A stretch of DNA of 64,000 nucleotides from Myxococcus stipitatus DSM 14675 (GTDB taxonomy: Bacteria > Myxococcota > Myxococcia > Myxococcales > Myxococcaceae). The DNA lies in assembly GCF_000331735.1 (NCBI RefSeq), contig NC_020126.1:3224001-3288000 (forward strand), read 5' to 3'. The notes beneath the pieces were generated by a model, which saw only the letters and a list, made by a program, of their open reading frames with translations, had not been told where the DNA came from and ran no database searches. Shown piece after piece: positions 18,094 through 26,749 of this stretch (its first letter is position 1; each line of letters opens with the position of its first letter). The position numbers were made by a program, and so were the translations under genes.

Positions 18094-18939
18094 CTACGGC
18101 GCGGCGGCCCCGAGCTGCGTCTCCCCCGGCTCGATCTTCGCCTCCGGGGTGGACCACACGAACGGAATGCCCGGCATGCGGTAGTGCGTGGCGGGGATGT
18201 CCTTGGCGAGCTGCGCGTGCAGCTCCGGGAGCTGGGACCAGTGCAGCCCATGCTTCACATGGTGCGCGGTGTGGTAGCCCAGGTTGCCGGTCATCAGGTT
18301 GTAGCCCCGGTGAAGGATGTTGTACGAGGCCTCCGCGTGCACCGGGGTGTCGAGGTCCACGTGGTGGAAGTACGTGGCCCAGATGGTGACGTACAGCGAC
18401 ACCGCCATGGGGAGCAGGAACACCCAGAGCGCGTTGTACCAGTTGAGCCAGAACAGGCCCCCGAGCAGCGCCACCTGGAGCGCGCCCATCGCCAGGAAGA
18501 TGCGCAGGACGCGCGGGTGCGCCAGTCCCACGCGGAACGCGCGCGGATAGGCCACCACCATGTTGAAGAGGGAGAACTCCACCTCGCCCATGGTGCTGCC
18601 ATCCTGGCGCTTCCAGCCCGCCTCGTCCTTCGTCTGGTCCAGGTAGTTCCGGTGGTGGCCCAGCACGTGGTGCAGGAACCACGCATGGGACGTCACCCCC
18701 GTCTGGAACGCGAACACCACCTCCAGCAGGCGGTTGGGCAGCGCGTGGCGGAACATCGTCACGTGCTGGTGGTGGTGGTTCCACGCGCTGATCCACCCCT
18801 TGGGGATGATGCCCAGGCCCAGCCACAGGATGGGGAACCACCAACTGGTCGCCGTGAAGAAGACCGTGAGGTCCAGCGCGAACGCGATGAGGAACAACAG
18901 GACAGGGATGCGGTCTCGGGGGTGTCGAAACAAGGTCAT
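18094..18939 (-). CDS. Membrane fatty-acid desaturase
   Basis: A 281-residue membrane di-iron enzyme. Histidine boxes are visible as NHHHQH (residues about 54-59), HHVLGHH (about 89-95) and HTAHH (about 224-228), the pattern of fatty-acid desaturases and related hydroxylases. Hydrophobic segments include VLLFLIAFALDLTVFF, WWFPILWLGLGIIP and VFLLPMAVSLYVTIW. It inserts a double bond (or oxygen) into a lipid acyl chain at the inner membrane. Its ATG overlaps the stop of the P450 gene (ATGA), so the two are translationally coupled. With the P450 and the lipoxygenase upstream it forms an oxidised-lipid operon. Confidence 0.9.
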   Translation of the reverse strand: MTLFRHPRDRIPVLLFLIAFALDLTVFFTATSWWFPILWLGLGIIPKGWISAWNHHHQHVTMFRHALPNRLLEVVFAFQTGVTSHAWFLHHVLGHHRNYLDQTKDEAGWKRQDGSTMGEVEFSLFNMVVAYPRAFRVGLAHPRVLRIFLAMGALQVALLGGLFWLNWYNALWVFLLPMAVSLYVTIWATYFHHVDLDTPVHAEASYNILHRGYNLMTGNLGYHTAHHVKHGLHWSQLPELHAQLAKDIPATHYRMPGIPFVWSTPEAKIEPGETQLGAAAP

Positions 18940-20372
18940 GCGGATTCCACGGCGGAGGAGGGAGGGGCTCCCATGGGGGTGCTGTCAGTGGCGCGCTGGC
19001 GCGCGACGAACTTTCCGGTGACGCCCTTGGGCAGCACCACGCCGAAGAAGAAGCCCTCCTCGAAGGGCTCCGTCGAGTCGACCTGGATGCGCACACGGGC
19101 AAAGAGGGTGGCCAGCGCCGTGCGCAGGTACACCATCGCGAAGTCCCCGGCGACGCAGGCACGAGGGCCTCGGCCGAAGGGGAAGAAGTGGCCACTGCCC
19201 AGCGGATTCCGGGCCGCGCCGCCGTTCAGCCAACGCTCCGGGTCGAACACCTCGGGCTGGACCCAGTGGGAGGGGTCCCGGTGCAGGTGCTGGTTGGAGA
19301 TCATCAGCGTCATGCCGGGCGGCAGCGTGACCCCCACGAGCTGGGTCGGCGCGAGAGGAGATCGGCGCAGGAAGACGCGCACCGCCGGCAGGATGCGCAG
19401 CGCCTCGAAGGCCACCGCCTCGCCCCAGCTCCCACCCTTCAGGCGCTCGAAGTCGAGCGGCACCCGCATCAGCGCGGCGGACTCCTTCGCCAGCCGCTCC
19501 TCGACGGCGGGGTACTTCTGGAGCTGGTGGACGGCGCCCGTCAGCGTGGTGCTGGAGGAGAAGACGCCGCCGAAGAAGAACCCGCCCAGCAGGTGGGCGT
19601 GGACCCGGTCGTCGAAGTCGGGCATCTCGCGCAGCGTCCAGGACATCAGGTCCACGCGGTGCGCAGAGGGGGCCTGTCTCGCCGCGCGAATCTTGTCCGC
19701 GAACAGCCCGTAGAAGCGCTCCTTCGCGGCGGCGAAGCCCTTGGGCGGCGAGACGAACCGCAGCGGCAGCTTGGCCTGGATGCGCGCATCCGCCGCCGCC
19801 GCCAGCAGGATGAAGTCGTCGTAGACGGACGTGGGCAGCTTCTCGCCCACCGTGGCCACGCAGAACACGTCGAACGTCAGCTTGCGCAGCGCGAGCGCCA
19901 GGTCGAGCGAGGGCTCTCGCAGCAGCGCCTCCACGGACTCCTCGAGGGCCGCCCGCATGGGCTCCACCTGGGCCGCCTGCCACGCGGGGGTCCACGGCTG
20001 CGCCAGCGGGTCCATGGCGTGCTTGCGGGCCCAGTCCGCCCCCTGGTCCGCGATGAAGGGCGTGTCGTCCGTGACGGAGTGGCGAATCTGGGTGCCGATG
20101 TTCCCCTTCTCGAACTCCAGGCGCCGCGTCTCCATCACCTCATGGATGACCGCGGGGTCGTTGAGCACCAGGGCGGGCGAGGGACCCAGCCACGCGACGG
20201 CGACGGGCCCATGGGTCCGAGCGTAGTGGGCGCAGACATCCCACGGTGGCGCACCCAGGAAGTCCCCCAGGTTGCCCAAGATGCCCGGGGGCGGGCCCGG
20301 CAGGCTGGCGAGCGGCTTGCGGCGAGAACCGAAGAACAGGTTGAACAGGCCGCGAGAGAGCAGGTTCGGCAA
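18936..20372 (-). CDS. Cytochrome P450
   Basis: A 478-residue cytochrome P450. The heme-binding loop FPFGRGPRACVAG (near residues 419-431; the Cys is the axial ligand), an ExxR-like stretch AFEALRI and the downstream FDPERW are all visible. The oxygen-activation helix region reads LLGGFFFGGVFSSSTT. The N-terminus (LPGPPPGILGNLGDFL) is of the soluble or peripheral type without a clear anchor. Its position between a lipoxygenase and a desaturase suggests that it acts on a fatty acid or its hydroperoxide, like CYP74-type enzymes, but the class is not decidable by eye. The start used is TTG at 20372 with GGAG about 9 bases upstream. It overlaps the desaturase gene by 4 bases. Confidence 0.9.
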   Translation of the reverse strand: MPNLLSRGLFNLFFGSRRKPLASLPGPPPGILGNLGDFLGAPPWDVCAHYARTHGPVAVAWLGPSPALVLNDPAVIHEVMETRRLEFEKGNIGTQIRHSVTDDTPFIADQGADWARKHAMDPLAQPWTPAWQAAQVEPMRAALEESVEALLREPSLDLALALRKLTFDVFCVATVGEKLPTSVYDDFILLAAAADARIQAKLPLRFVSPPKGFAAAKERFYGLFADKIRAARQAPSAHRVDLMSWTLREMPDFDDRVHAHLLGGFFFGGVFSSSTTLTGAVHQLQKYPAVEERLAKESAALMRVPLDFERLKGGSWGEAVAFEALRILPAVRVFLRRSPLAPTQLVGVTLPPGMTLMISNQHLHRDPSHWVQPEVFDPERWLNGGAARNPLGSGHFFPFGRGPRACVAGDFAMVYLRTALATLFARVRIQVDSTEPFEEGFFFGVVLPKGVTGKFVARQRATDSTPMGAPPSSAVESA

Positions 20373-20392
20373 GGGGGTGGTCTCCGGGCGCG

Positions 20393-22420
20393 TCAGACGG
20401 TGATGCCGCAGGGAATCTTGTCAGGGCACAGGACGGTGTACGGAACCGCGGCGTTCGCATTGCGGGCTTTCACCGCCGCGAGCTGGGTGCGCAGCCGCTC
20501 CTGGAAACGCTCGCGAATGACTGTCAGCTCGGGCTCCTGGAAGTACTCTTCGTGCCAGCCATCCTGGGGCAAGAGGTACTCCTCGTCATCTCCAAAGCTG
20601 GAGAGGGCCCGGCCAATGGCAATCTGCCAGAGCATCTGGGTCTTCGTGGGAATCATCGCGGTGAGGTCTTCCGAGCGAAGGACCCCCTTCTCCCTGGGCG
20701 GCTCCTGGCGCATGCACAGGGGGGCATTGGGCACGAAGGCGTAGTGCTCATACTGCAAGTAGTTCACCGCGGCGTGCTGGACGCTGACAGTGAAGAGCAC
20801 GGTGGTGAGGATGTCCGCCAGGTCGCTCACCCGGCGCAGCTCCCGGCACGGCAGCTTCTCGACGGGCAGGCCGCGCTGGGTGAGGTCCTTCCACCAGTGC
20901 TGCATCTCGGCGTCGCCCTCCAGGTCGGCGTCGGTCCGGTAGAAGTGGCGGAGCACCGCGCCCACGTACTCCTCGAACGCGTCCCACAGGGGCAGGGCGT
21001 CGTCGCGGTACGGGTAGTCGGGGAGGATGGACGCGTCCAGGACGCCTCGACGCTGGAGGTCCAGACGGGGCTTGTTGTCCTCCAGGGTCCAGCGCGTGTA
21101 GCCCTTCTTGCCGAGCTGGAGGTGGCCCTTGTCCGGCCCTCCCGTGGCGATGAAGTCGTCGAACACGCCGCCGGCGGAGAGCAGTCCCTTCCGGGCGCCC
21201 TCGTTGATGGCGAGCGTGTAGCGGAAGTGGCGGCGCAGCAGCTTGTAGACGGGGTGCGGGTCCGGGAGGTTGCGCATCGTCGCCATGACGAACGGCTCCG
21301 CGACGAAGTGCGTGCGCAGCGCGTGGCTCACCATCTGGTGCGTGTTGCCCTCGCTGCAGCGCACGTAGACCTTCGCCGCCAGCCAGTCGGCCTCGCTGTC
21401 GTTGGGCGTGAAGACGGGGTGGCTCGTGGCATCCCCGCCCAGCTGGATGGCGAGGGGGCGCAGGTGCCGCTGGTCATCCAGGTACAGCAGGCAGCGCGAG
21501 GCCGGGGCCCAGCGGCGCTCCTCGAGGCCCTCCTCGTCCACCTTCCGGTACATGGGGATGTCGTCGAGAATCTCGAAGTCGAGCAGGAAGATGCGCCGGG
21601 CGTCGAGCGCCTGGGCCAGCGAGGTGCCCGGGGTCAGGAGGCCCCGCACGTCGTCATCCGTCAGGGACATGCCCTGGGGCAGCTTGGGGACCAGGGTGAT
21701 GTGGAGCGGGTTGATGCCCTGGACCGCCTGGCGCGCGAACTCCAGGTCGTCCTTCCAGCGCCCGGCGAGCTGGGGGACCTCCAGGCTCTTGAAGAAGTCG
21801 AAGACGTTCACCAGCCCGTTCCACGTCTGCGTCAGCATGGGCAGGTGCAGCTGGATGGCCGCCAGCGTCTTGGCGATGACGACCTCGTAGCTGCCTTGCG
21901 TCAGCCCCCGGTAGAGCTCGTCCTTCGGCAAGGGGTGCGCCTCGCTGATGTCGAGCGCGCCGGGAAGGCCCTCGGTCGCCTCCGCCGGACGCCAGGGGTA
22001 CATCTGCTTGCGGGCGTCGAGTTGCGCGCGCCGCGCCACCGACTCCCGCTCGCTGCCCACGTCGCGCGCGAGCTTCGCGGTGCCCTCGAGTACCTCCGCC
22101 GTGGCGCCGCTCAGCACCCAGCGGAAGAAGGGAAAGCGCCACTGCTTCTCGCCCTCCGTCACGCGGACCCAGTCGAGCAGCCAGTCCGCCGTGACGCCTC
22201 CCGCGTTGAAGAAGCGCAGCGCCACCAGGTCCCCGACGTCCTCGCAGAAGACGGTGTACTCGTCCTCCGAGCCCGCCTCGAAGTCATTGTGGAAGGGGAG
22301 GTCCAGCACGTGCGGCTCGCTGTCGCCGTGCGTGCCGACCAGGACGACGGAGATGTTCGCATCCGTCCCCGCGCCGAGCTTTCCATTCGTCCGAATCGTG
22401 AGCGTGTACGCAGCCATCAT
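20393..22420 (-). CDS. Lipoxygenase with N-terminal PLAT/LH2 domain
   Basis: A 675-residue lipoxygenase, a non-heme iron dioxygenase that adds O2 to polyunsaturated fatty acids. Residues about 3-110 form a PLAT/LH2 beta-barrel (YTLTIRTNGKLGAGTDANIS, HNDFEAGSEDEYTV), unusual for bacteria and typical of animal enzymes. The catalytic domain shows HQMVSHALRTHFVAEPF (two iron-ligand His) and SVQHAAVNYLQYEHY (His and Asn ligands). The chain ends ...CGITV, so the terminal-carboxylate ligand is Val rather than the usual Ile. The start is the first of two ATGs (22420), with AGGGG 6 bases upstream; long in-frame extension upstream is antisense to the second lipoxygenase. It is the first gene of the operon with the P450, which starts 20 bases past its stop. 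Confidence 0.9.
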   Translation of the reverse strand: MMAAYTLTIRTNGKLGAGTDANISVVLVGTHGDSEPHVLDLPFHNDFEAGSEDEYTVFCEDVGDLVALRFFNAGGVTADWLLDWVRVTEGEKQWRFPFFRWVLSGATAEVLEGTAKLARDVGSERESVARRAQLDARKQMYPWRPAEATEGLPGALDISEAHPLPKDELYRGLTQGSYEVVIAKTLAAIQLHLPMLTQTWNGLVNVFDFFKSLEVPQLAGRWKDDLEFARQAVQGINPLHITLVPKLPQGMSLTDDDVRGLLTPGTSLAQALDARRIFLLDFEILDDIPMYRKVDEEGLEERRWAPASRCLLYLDDQRHLRPLAIQLGGDATSHPVFTPNDSEADWLAAKVYVRCSEGNTHQMVSHALRTHFVAEPFVMATMRNLPDPHPVYKLLRRHFRYTLAINEGARKGLLSAGGVFDDFIATGGPDKGHLQLGKKGYTRWTLEDNKPRLDLQRRGVLDASILPDYPYRDDALPLWDAFEEYVGAVLRHFYRTDADLEGDAEMQHWWKDLTQRGLPVEKLPCRELRRVSDLADILTTVLFTVSVQHAAVNYLQYEHYAFVPNAPLCMRQEPPREKGVLRSEDLTAMIPTKTQMLWQIAIGRALSSFGDDEEYLLPQDGWHEEYFQEPELTVIRERFQERLRTQLAAVKARNANAAVPYTVLCPDKIPCGITV

Positions 22421-22425
22421 TGAAT

Positions 22426-22442
22426 CCCCTGCATTGCAGGGG
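22426..22442. promoter_or_regulatory. Perfect 17-bp palindrome in the divergent lipoxygenase promoter gap
   Basis: CCCCTGCATTGCAGGGG reads the same on both strands apart from the central base. It lies just upstream of the PLAT-lipoxygenase ATG and includes that gene's AGGGG ribosome binding site, in the 102-base gap between the two divergent lipoxygenases. It could be an operator for both genes or, in RNA, a hairpin hiding the ribosome site. Confidence 0.5.
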
Positions 22443-22522
22443 CAGACCGTAGGACGAGAAAAGTGTGGGCTCAACCCATGGTAGCCTCCCCGCGGGATGA
22501 ATGATGTGTCAGGGACGGGACG

Positions 22523-24595
22523 ATGTTCGTGGCGATGCGGCGATTGATGAGCGCTCTCGGGCTCAAAGGGACCGAGAAGGGCGACGACGAGCTGCTCGAC
22601 GCGGCCGAGCTCGCGCGGTGGTATTCGAGCCTGGGTCTGGAAGAGCGGCTGGCCCTCAGTCGTGAGCTGGCGCCTCGGGTCCGGGCGGCGGCGGGTCGCT
22701 CGGAGCGGAGCGCCGCGGACCTGCCCGCGGTCGCGGAGGGCCGCCTGGTCTTCGAGCAGGACGGGCCTTCGGGGCCGGTGCCCTTGCATCACCTCAAGGT
22801 GGAGCTGTGGGACCGGGACATCGGCACGCCGGATGACTTCCTGGGCGAGGGCTTCACGGACGCGGAGGGGCGCTTCTGTGTTCGCTATGACCCCGCGGAC
22901 GCCGGAGTGGGGGACCTGCCGGACCTGGAGGTCCGCTTCTTCGAGCCGCAGCACGGCTTCCTCCCGGATGGCCGTGTGGTGGAGACGTGGCGGCGCATCG
23001 GCTCCGAGCGCGGCCCGGATGACCACGGAGGGCTGCACTACGACTTCGGCACGCTGCGGCTGCCCTACTGGGAATATGACCCCTCGACGTCATTGGCGCG
23101 GCTCCACGTGACGGAGGCGGGCACTCCGCCCACGGCGTATGCGCCGGGCCGCTCGCTGGCGATGTTGAAGGCGGTGGCGCCCATCGAGCTCGTCAAGCGG
23201 CGCCACCTGCTCCAGGGGAAGCTGGGACAGGTGCTGGGGTTGGAGAAGATTCAAGCGGACTACCCGGAGGCGATGACGGTGCGCATGGAGCGCGAGTCGC
23301 CGGGCTCCACCCGCACGGATGCGTTCTTCGGAGAGCGCCTGCTCAACGGGATGTTCTCCGCCATCCTCGACAGGGACCCGGAGGTGCCCGCGGATGCGAA
23401 CGCGTTCCGGCTCTACTACCCGTGGAACGCGTACGAGCAGGATGGACTCCACTGCCTGCCGGACGTGGACCTGCGCTTGCGGTTGGTGGACGGACGGCTG
23501 CTGCCCACGCGCATCATCCTGGGGATGCGCGAGCCTGGGGCCGCGGCGCCTGGCTCACCGGTGACGCGGAGGAGCTACACGCCGGCGGATGGGCCGAACT
23601 GGGAGGCCGCCAAGCGGATGGCGCGGGTGAGCGCGACGCTGGACACGGAGCTGGGCAACCATTTGGGGCAGTGCCACTTCAACATCGAGCAGTACGCCAT
23701 CGCGGCGCATCGCAACCTGCGGCGAAGTCCGCTGCGCTGGTTGCTGATGCCGCACCTGCGCGAGGTGGTGCTCATCAACCACTCCGCCAATGACTTCCTG
23801 GTGGGAGGCACGGGCTACATCACCCGAGCGAGCGCGCTGACGGAGCGAGGCATCGAGTCGCGCCTGGTGCACCTCTTGGGCAGCTACGACTGGAAGGGCT
23901 TCGCTCCGGCGCCGCCTGTCTGTGAAGGGCACCGCTACGCGCGAGCGGCGGGGCTGTTCTGGAAGCTGGTGGGCGAGCACGTGGAGGCGTTCTTCGCGGA
24001 GCACGGCGCGGCGGTGGAGGCCGAGTGGTGTGAGGTGCGGAGGTTCTCGGACGACCTGGTGGCGCACTCGGTGCCTGCCTTTGTCTGTCGTTACCTGCGC
24101 GCGACGGTGCCGGGGAAGCCCGCACCGTGGTTCGTGCGCTCGGAGCGGATGGACTTGGAGGTGAAGGCCGCGGCGCCCACGCCGAAGGCCGTGAGCGCGG
24201 TGACCCGGACGGATGTGGCGCAGGCGGGGGAGGTGGAGGCGCTCAAGCAGCTGTGCCGCTACGTCATCTTCTTCGCGACCTTCCGCCACGCGTGGGCGAA
24301 CAACCTCCAGTGGGACGACGCGGGTGAGGTGCTCTACGCGTGCCTGGGGTTGAGGTGGGGGAAGGGTGGGGCGCTGTCCACGGAAGAGGACCTGGACGTC
24401 GCGCCGCCGCCGGAGGACGCCACGGAGATGCTGTGGATTTCGTGGATGCTGTCGAAGACGAACTACGGCTTCCTGCTCGCGAATGAAGAGGCGGATGTGC
24501 ACCCCCGCTTCGTGGAGCTGCTGCGCACCCACGCCGCCGCGTTCGCGGAGCTGGGGATGGATGTCCGCACGGTCAGCTCTCGCATCAACATCTGA
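22523..24595 (+). CDS. Second lipoxygenase-like protein with transthyretin-like N-domain
   Basis: A 690-residue lipoxygenase homologue. No PLAT domain is seen. Instead residues about 70-165 resemble a carboxypeptidase-regulatory/transthyretin-like beta-sandwich (GRLVFEQDGPSGPVPLHHLK, FLGEGFTDAEGRFCVRYD). The catalytic region has HFNIEQYAIAAHRNLRRSPL (the His-box with the correct downstream PHLREVVLIN) and FRHAWANNLQWDDAG (His and Asn ligands, His-x3-Asn). The C-terminus ends in Ile (SSRINI), the expected ligand, so it should be an active iron dioxygenase. Alternatively it may be a hydroperoxide-processing relative. It is divergent from the P450/desaturase/lipoxygenase operon. AGGGA lies 8 bases before the ATG. 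Confidence 0.85.
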   Translation: MFVAMRRLMSALGLKGTEKGDDELLDAAELARWYSSLGLEERLALSRELAPRVRAAAGRSERSAADLPAVAEGRLVFEQDGPSGPVPLHHLKVELWDRDIGTPDDFLGEGFTDAEGRFCVRYDPADAGVGDLPDLEVRFFEPQHGFLPDGRVVETWRRIGSERGPDDHGGLHYDFGTLRLPYWEYDPSTSLARLHVTEAGTPPTAYAPGRSLAMLKAVAPIELVKRRHLLQGKLGQVLGLEKIQADYPEAMTVRMERESPGSTRTDAFFGERLLNGMFSAILDRDPEVPADANAFRLYYPWNAYEQDGLHCLPDVDLRLRLVDGRLLPTRIILGMREPGAAAPGSPVTRRSYTPADGPNWEAAKRMARVSATLDTELGNHLGQCHFNIEQYAIAAHRNLRRSPLRWLLMPHLREVVLINHSANDFLVGGTGYITRASALTERGIESRLVHLLGSYDWKGFAPAPPVCEGHRYARAAGLFWKLVGEHVEAFFAEHGAAVEAEWCEVRRFSDDLVAHSVPAFVCRYLRATVPGKPAPWFVRSERMDLEVKAAAPTPKAVSAVTRTDVAQAGEVEALKQLCRYVIFFATFRHAWANNLQWDDAGEVLYACLGLRWGKGGALSTEEDLDVAPPPEDATEMLWISWMLSKTNYGFLLANEEADVHPRFVELLRTHAAAFAELGMDVRTVSSRINI

Positions 24596-24663
24596 CGCGG
24601 GGGGCGCATCGCTCGGCCCGCATCAGGGACGGGGAGGGGTGCAACGGGAAGCCCCCGGGCGGC

Positions 24664-26400
24664 TCACCTCGCCGCCGCACCGACGGCGGGCCTCCGGCGA
24701 ACCACGAAGGGATTCATGGCGGGCCTCTCGACCGGGCGGAATGGAGACAGCCCATAGGCGGCCTCCAGCATGCAGGTCGCGTAGTAGAGATTGAAGAGCA
24801 GCCAGGCCGAGGGGGAGTGCCTGAGCGGGTCCGCCCAGCGCTTCTGGTCGCCCTTGGCCTCCCAATACTTCTTTCCCAGGGTGTCCAGCCCGTCCCTGAG
24901 GAAATCCGCGGTGAGCATCCACACTCCGCCCTTGCCTGCGTAGGCCTCGCGGACGAGATCGCGAAGCGAGGCCCCCGGCTCCTGGTCGGGCTTGAGGAAG
25001 CGAGAAATCAGCCCGTCCTCGCCTTGTGTCTCCTCGCAGTCCTCGCACTGCTTGCCCACCTCAAAGGCCCCCGTCCGACAATCGCCGACCAGGCTCTTCA
25101 GGACCTGGGGCGCAGCGGCGCCAGCTCCCACGGAATGGCTGGTGAGCGGTGGGCTCCCCACCTGGCCTGGAGGCTGGGGCGAGATGAGGGGCGTTTCCTG
25201 GACCTGCTTCGGCGCGAAGCGACGAATCAGCTGCGCCAACTTGAAACGGATGGTGCCCAGGGCATAGGCCACGCGCATCGGGAAGTCCTGGTTGGACTCC
25301 AGCGTCTGACAGATTCCCCTCATCACCTCCGTGTAACGAAGGGAGACGTTGCCCACGGCGCCCCGAGTCAGGCACTCGGCCAAGGCGTCCATCCCTCCCT
25401 GGAGCGCGCTTGTCACCTTCCAACGACAGTGATTGAAGATGTCGTCCTCGTCACGAGAGTCCAGCAGGTAGAGGTCGCTGTTGGTGACCTGGTGGAAGCT
25501 GACGATGATGGCGGGCGAGTAATACTCGAGATATTGATTGGAGATCACGCAGTGGGCGCTCTTTCGCGCCGTACGAGCCCACATTCGCGCCATGACCTCG
25601 TTGGCCCGTGGAGGCACCTGGCTGGGGACAGGCTCAGCGGCCGCAGCCGCTGCGGCGGCAGGTGCGGCAGCGGGGGCAGCGGCAGCGGCGGCAGCGGATG
25701 CGGCCTTCGTCGACCTGCGGAGCCCCAGGGGGCGGTGGGATTCGAGAAACAGGCGGGTGGTGGGAGCGTTCTCCATCGTCTGGGTCCGCAGCGCTTGGAG
25801 TATCTTCACGTCGCCCCGTCGGAGCTCGTAGTTCTCCTCCAGTTCATCCTTCTTCCGCGCCAGCGACTTGCGGGCGACCTCGTCCTCTTGTCCGAGGTTG
25901 TCGATGCTCGCTCTCAGCATCGCGAGGGATTCAACGTAGGAGTGAGCGCGCATCAACTCCAGGAGGGCGAAGAGGTTGAGGGACCGCGCATCGTTTGTCT
26001 GGTGTTGCAGCGAGGCCGACATCATCTCCGTCAGGGTTCCACCTCGACACCCATGGCAGACACCTCCCGAGGACCCCTCACGGGCCAATCGCTGCTTGAA
26101 GGCGGAGAAGGCGGTCTCGGTGGAGAATCGGGACTCCCCCGCGGCGGCGGCACCTGCTGCCGCGGCGGCACCTGCTGCTGCGGCGGCACCCGCTGCTGCG
26201 GCGGCACCGACGGCGGCGTGCGCGGGAGCCGCCGCCCTGAACAGGTGATTCGCCTTCGCCGCGCGAGGGTTCGGGCACACCGTCTCCGGGGTCAGACAAC
26301 CCGGATGCACGCCCCACTGGGTCTGACAGGTCGCGCACGTCTGCTTCGCGAACTTCTCCGAGGGGGTCTTGCAACCACCCTTCACCATGCACTTCGGCAT
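24664..26400 (-). CDS. Cys-motif protein with poly-Ala linkers, unknown function
   Basis: A 578-residue protein I do not recognise. Near the N-terminus are paired cysteines, PKCMVKGGC, then CATCQTQWGVHPGC and VCPNP, resembling a treble-clef or RING/PHD-like zinc site. A (GAAAAA)n linker follows, then CHGCRGG, a helical region, and a second Ala/Pro linker. The C-terminal half includes CVISNQYLEYYSPAIIVSFH and a further CEDCEE pair, ending near AAAR. There is no signal peptide. The start is the ATG at 26400, because AGGAG lies 7 bases upstream. It is downstream of a small exported protein gene on the same strand. The zinc-binding role is inferred from Cys spacing only. Confidence 0.7.
   Translation of the reverse strand: MPKCMVKGGCKTPSEKFAKQTCATCQTQWGVHPGCLTPETVCPNPRAAKANHLFRAAAPAHAAVGAAAAAGAAAAAGAAAAAGAAAAGESRFSTETAFSAFKQRLAREGSSGGVCHGCRGGTLTEMMSASLQHQTNDARSLNLFALLELMRAHSYVESLAMLRASIDNLGQEDEVARKSLARKKDELEENYELRRGDVKILQALRTQTMENAPTTRLFLESHRPLGLRRSTKAASAAAAAAAPAAAPAAAAAAAAEPVPSQVPPRANEVMARMWARTARKSAHCVISNQYLEYYSPAIIVSFHQVTNSDLYLLDSRDEDDIFNHCRWKVTSALQGGMDALAECLTRGAVGNVSLRYTEVMRGICQTLESNQDFPMRVAYALGTIRFKLAQLIRRFAPKQVQETPLISPQPPGQVGSPPLTSHSVGAGAAAPQVLKSLVGDCRTGAFEVGKQCEDCEETQGEDGLISRFLKPDQEPGASLRDLVREAYAGKGGVWMLTADFLRDGLDTLGKKYWEAKGDQKRWADPLRHSPSAWLLFNLYYATCMLEAAYGLSPFRPVERPAMNPFVVRRRPAVGAAAR
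25637..25705. repeat. Second GCx-rich alanine-coding tract
   Basis: A low-complexity run of gcn/ngc units inside the Cys-motif protein gene encodes about 22 residues that are nearly all Ala with a few Pro. It is a flexible or helical interdomain linker and a likely spot for length variation between strains. Confidence 0.6.
26141..26219. repeat. 18-bp-period alanine-coding repeat
   Basis: On the minus strand this encodes about four copies of Gly-Ala-Ala-Ala-Ala-Ala (imperfect 18-bp units) between the N-terminal Cys cluster and the rest of the protein starting at 26400. The near-identical units suggest recent slippage or unequal exchange. Confidence 0.7.
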
Positions 26401-26472
26401 CTTCGCTCCTGACCGGTCTCGGCCGAATAGCAAGACGCGATCCATGGGTGTGGCGTCGCCAGGCCACGACAG

Positions 26473-26667
26473 TCACTTGATTCGTTTGTTCACACCGCGT
26501 TCCAGCCGGAAGCATCCGCGTCCAAGCTGGACGCCGCCGCCTTTCTCCAGACAGGGCTCATGCCCGGATTTCATCGCTGTCGCCAGGGCGGCGCCGGGCG
26601 AACCCCCAGGGGGCACCGGCACGAGCGTCACGACGAGGAGTGCGGCGAGGAGGACCCACGGACCCAT
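26473..26667 (-). CDS. Small exported protein, 64 residues
   Basis: Starts at the ATG at 26667, which has a textbook AAGGAGG 5 bases upstream; in-frame codons further upstream are not needed. The first 22 residues (MGPWVLLAALLVVTLVPVPP) form a signal peptide or membrane anchor. The rest is short, with two cysteines (HEPCLEK, GRGCFRL) that could form a disulfide, and a basic tail (ERGVNKRIK). No family recognised. It lies between the YciI-like gene and the Cys-motif gene on the same strand, 72 bases upstream of the latter, so co-expression with it is plausible. Confidence 0.55.
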   Translation of the reverse strand: MGPWVLLAALLVVTLVPVPPGGSPGAALATAMKSGHEPCLEKGGGVQLGRGCFRLERGVNKRIK

Positions 26668-26749
26668 GGGAGCCTCCTTCAAGCGCGCGGTTCGAGACGA
26701 AAGTCGGACGCGGGAGGCGTGGCCCCCGCGCCCATGACGCGGCGATGCC

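Noticed and set aside
22421-23038. In-frame N-terminal extension of the PLAT-lipoxygenase to 881 residues
   Set aside because: The extension is antisense to the second lipoxygenase's catalytic gene; the PLAT domain starts at the ATG at 22420 with a ribosome site.
26141-26219. CRISPR-like short repeats
   Set aside because: The 18-bp units encode a poly-Ala linker in frame, with no spacers between them.
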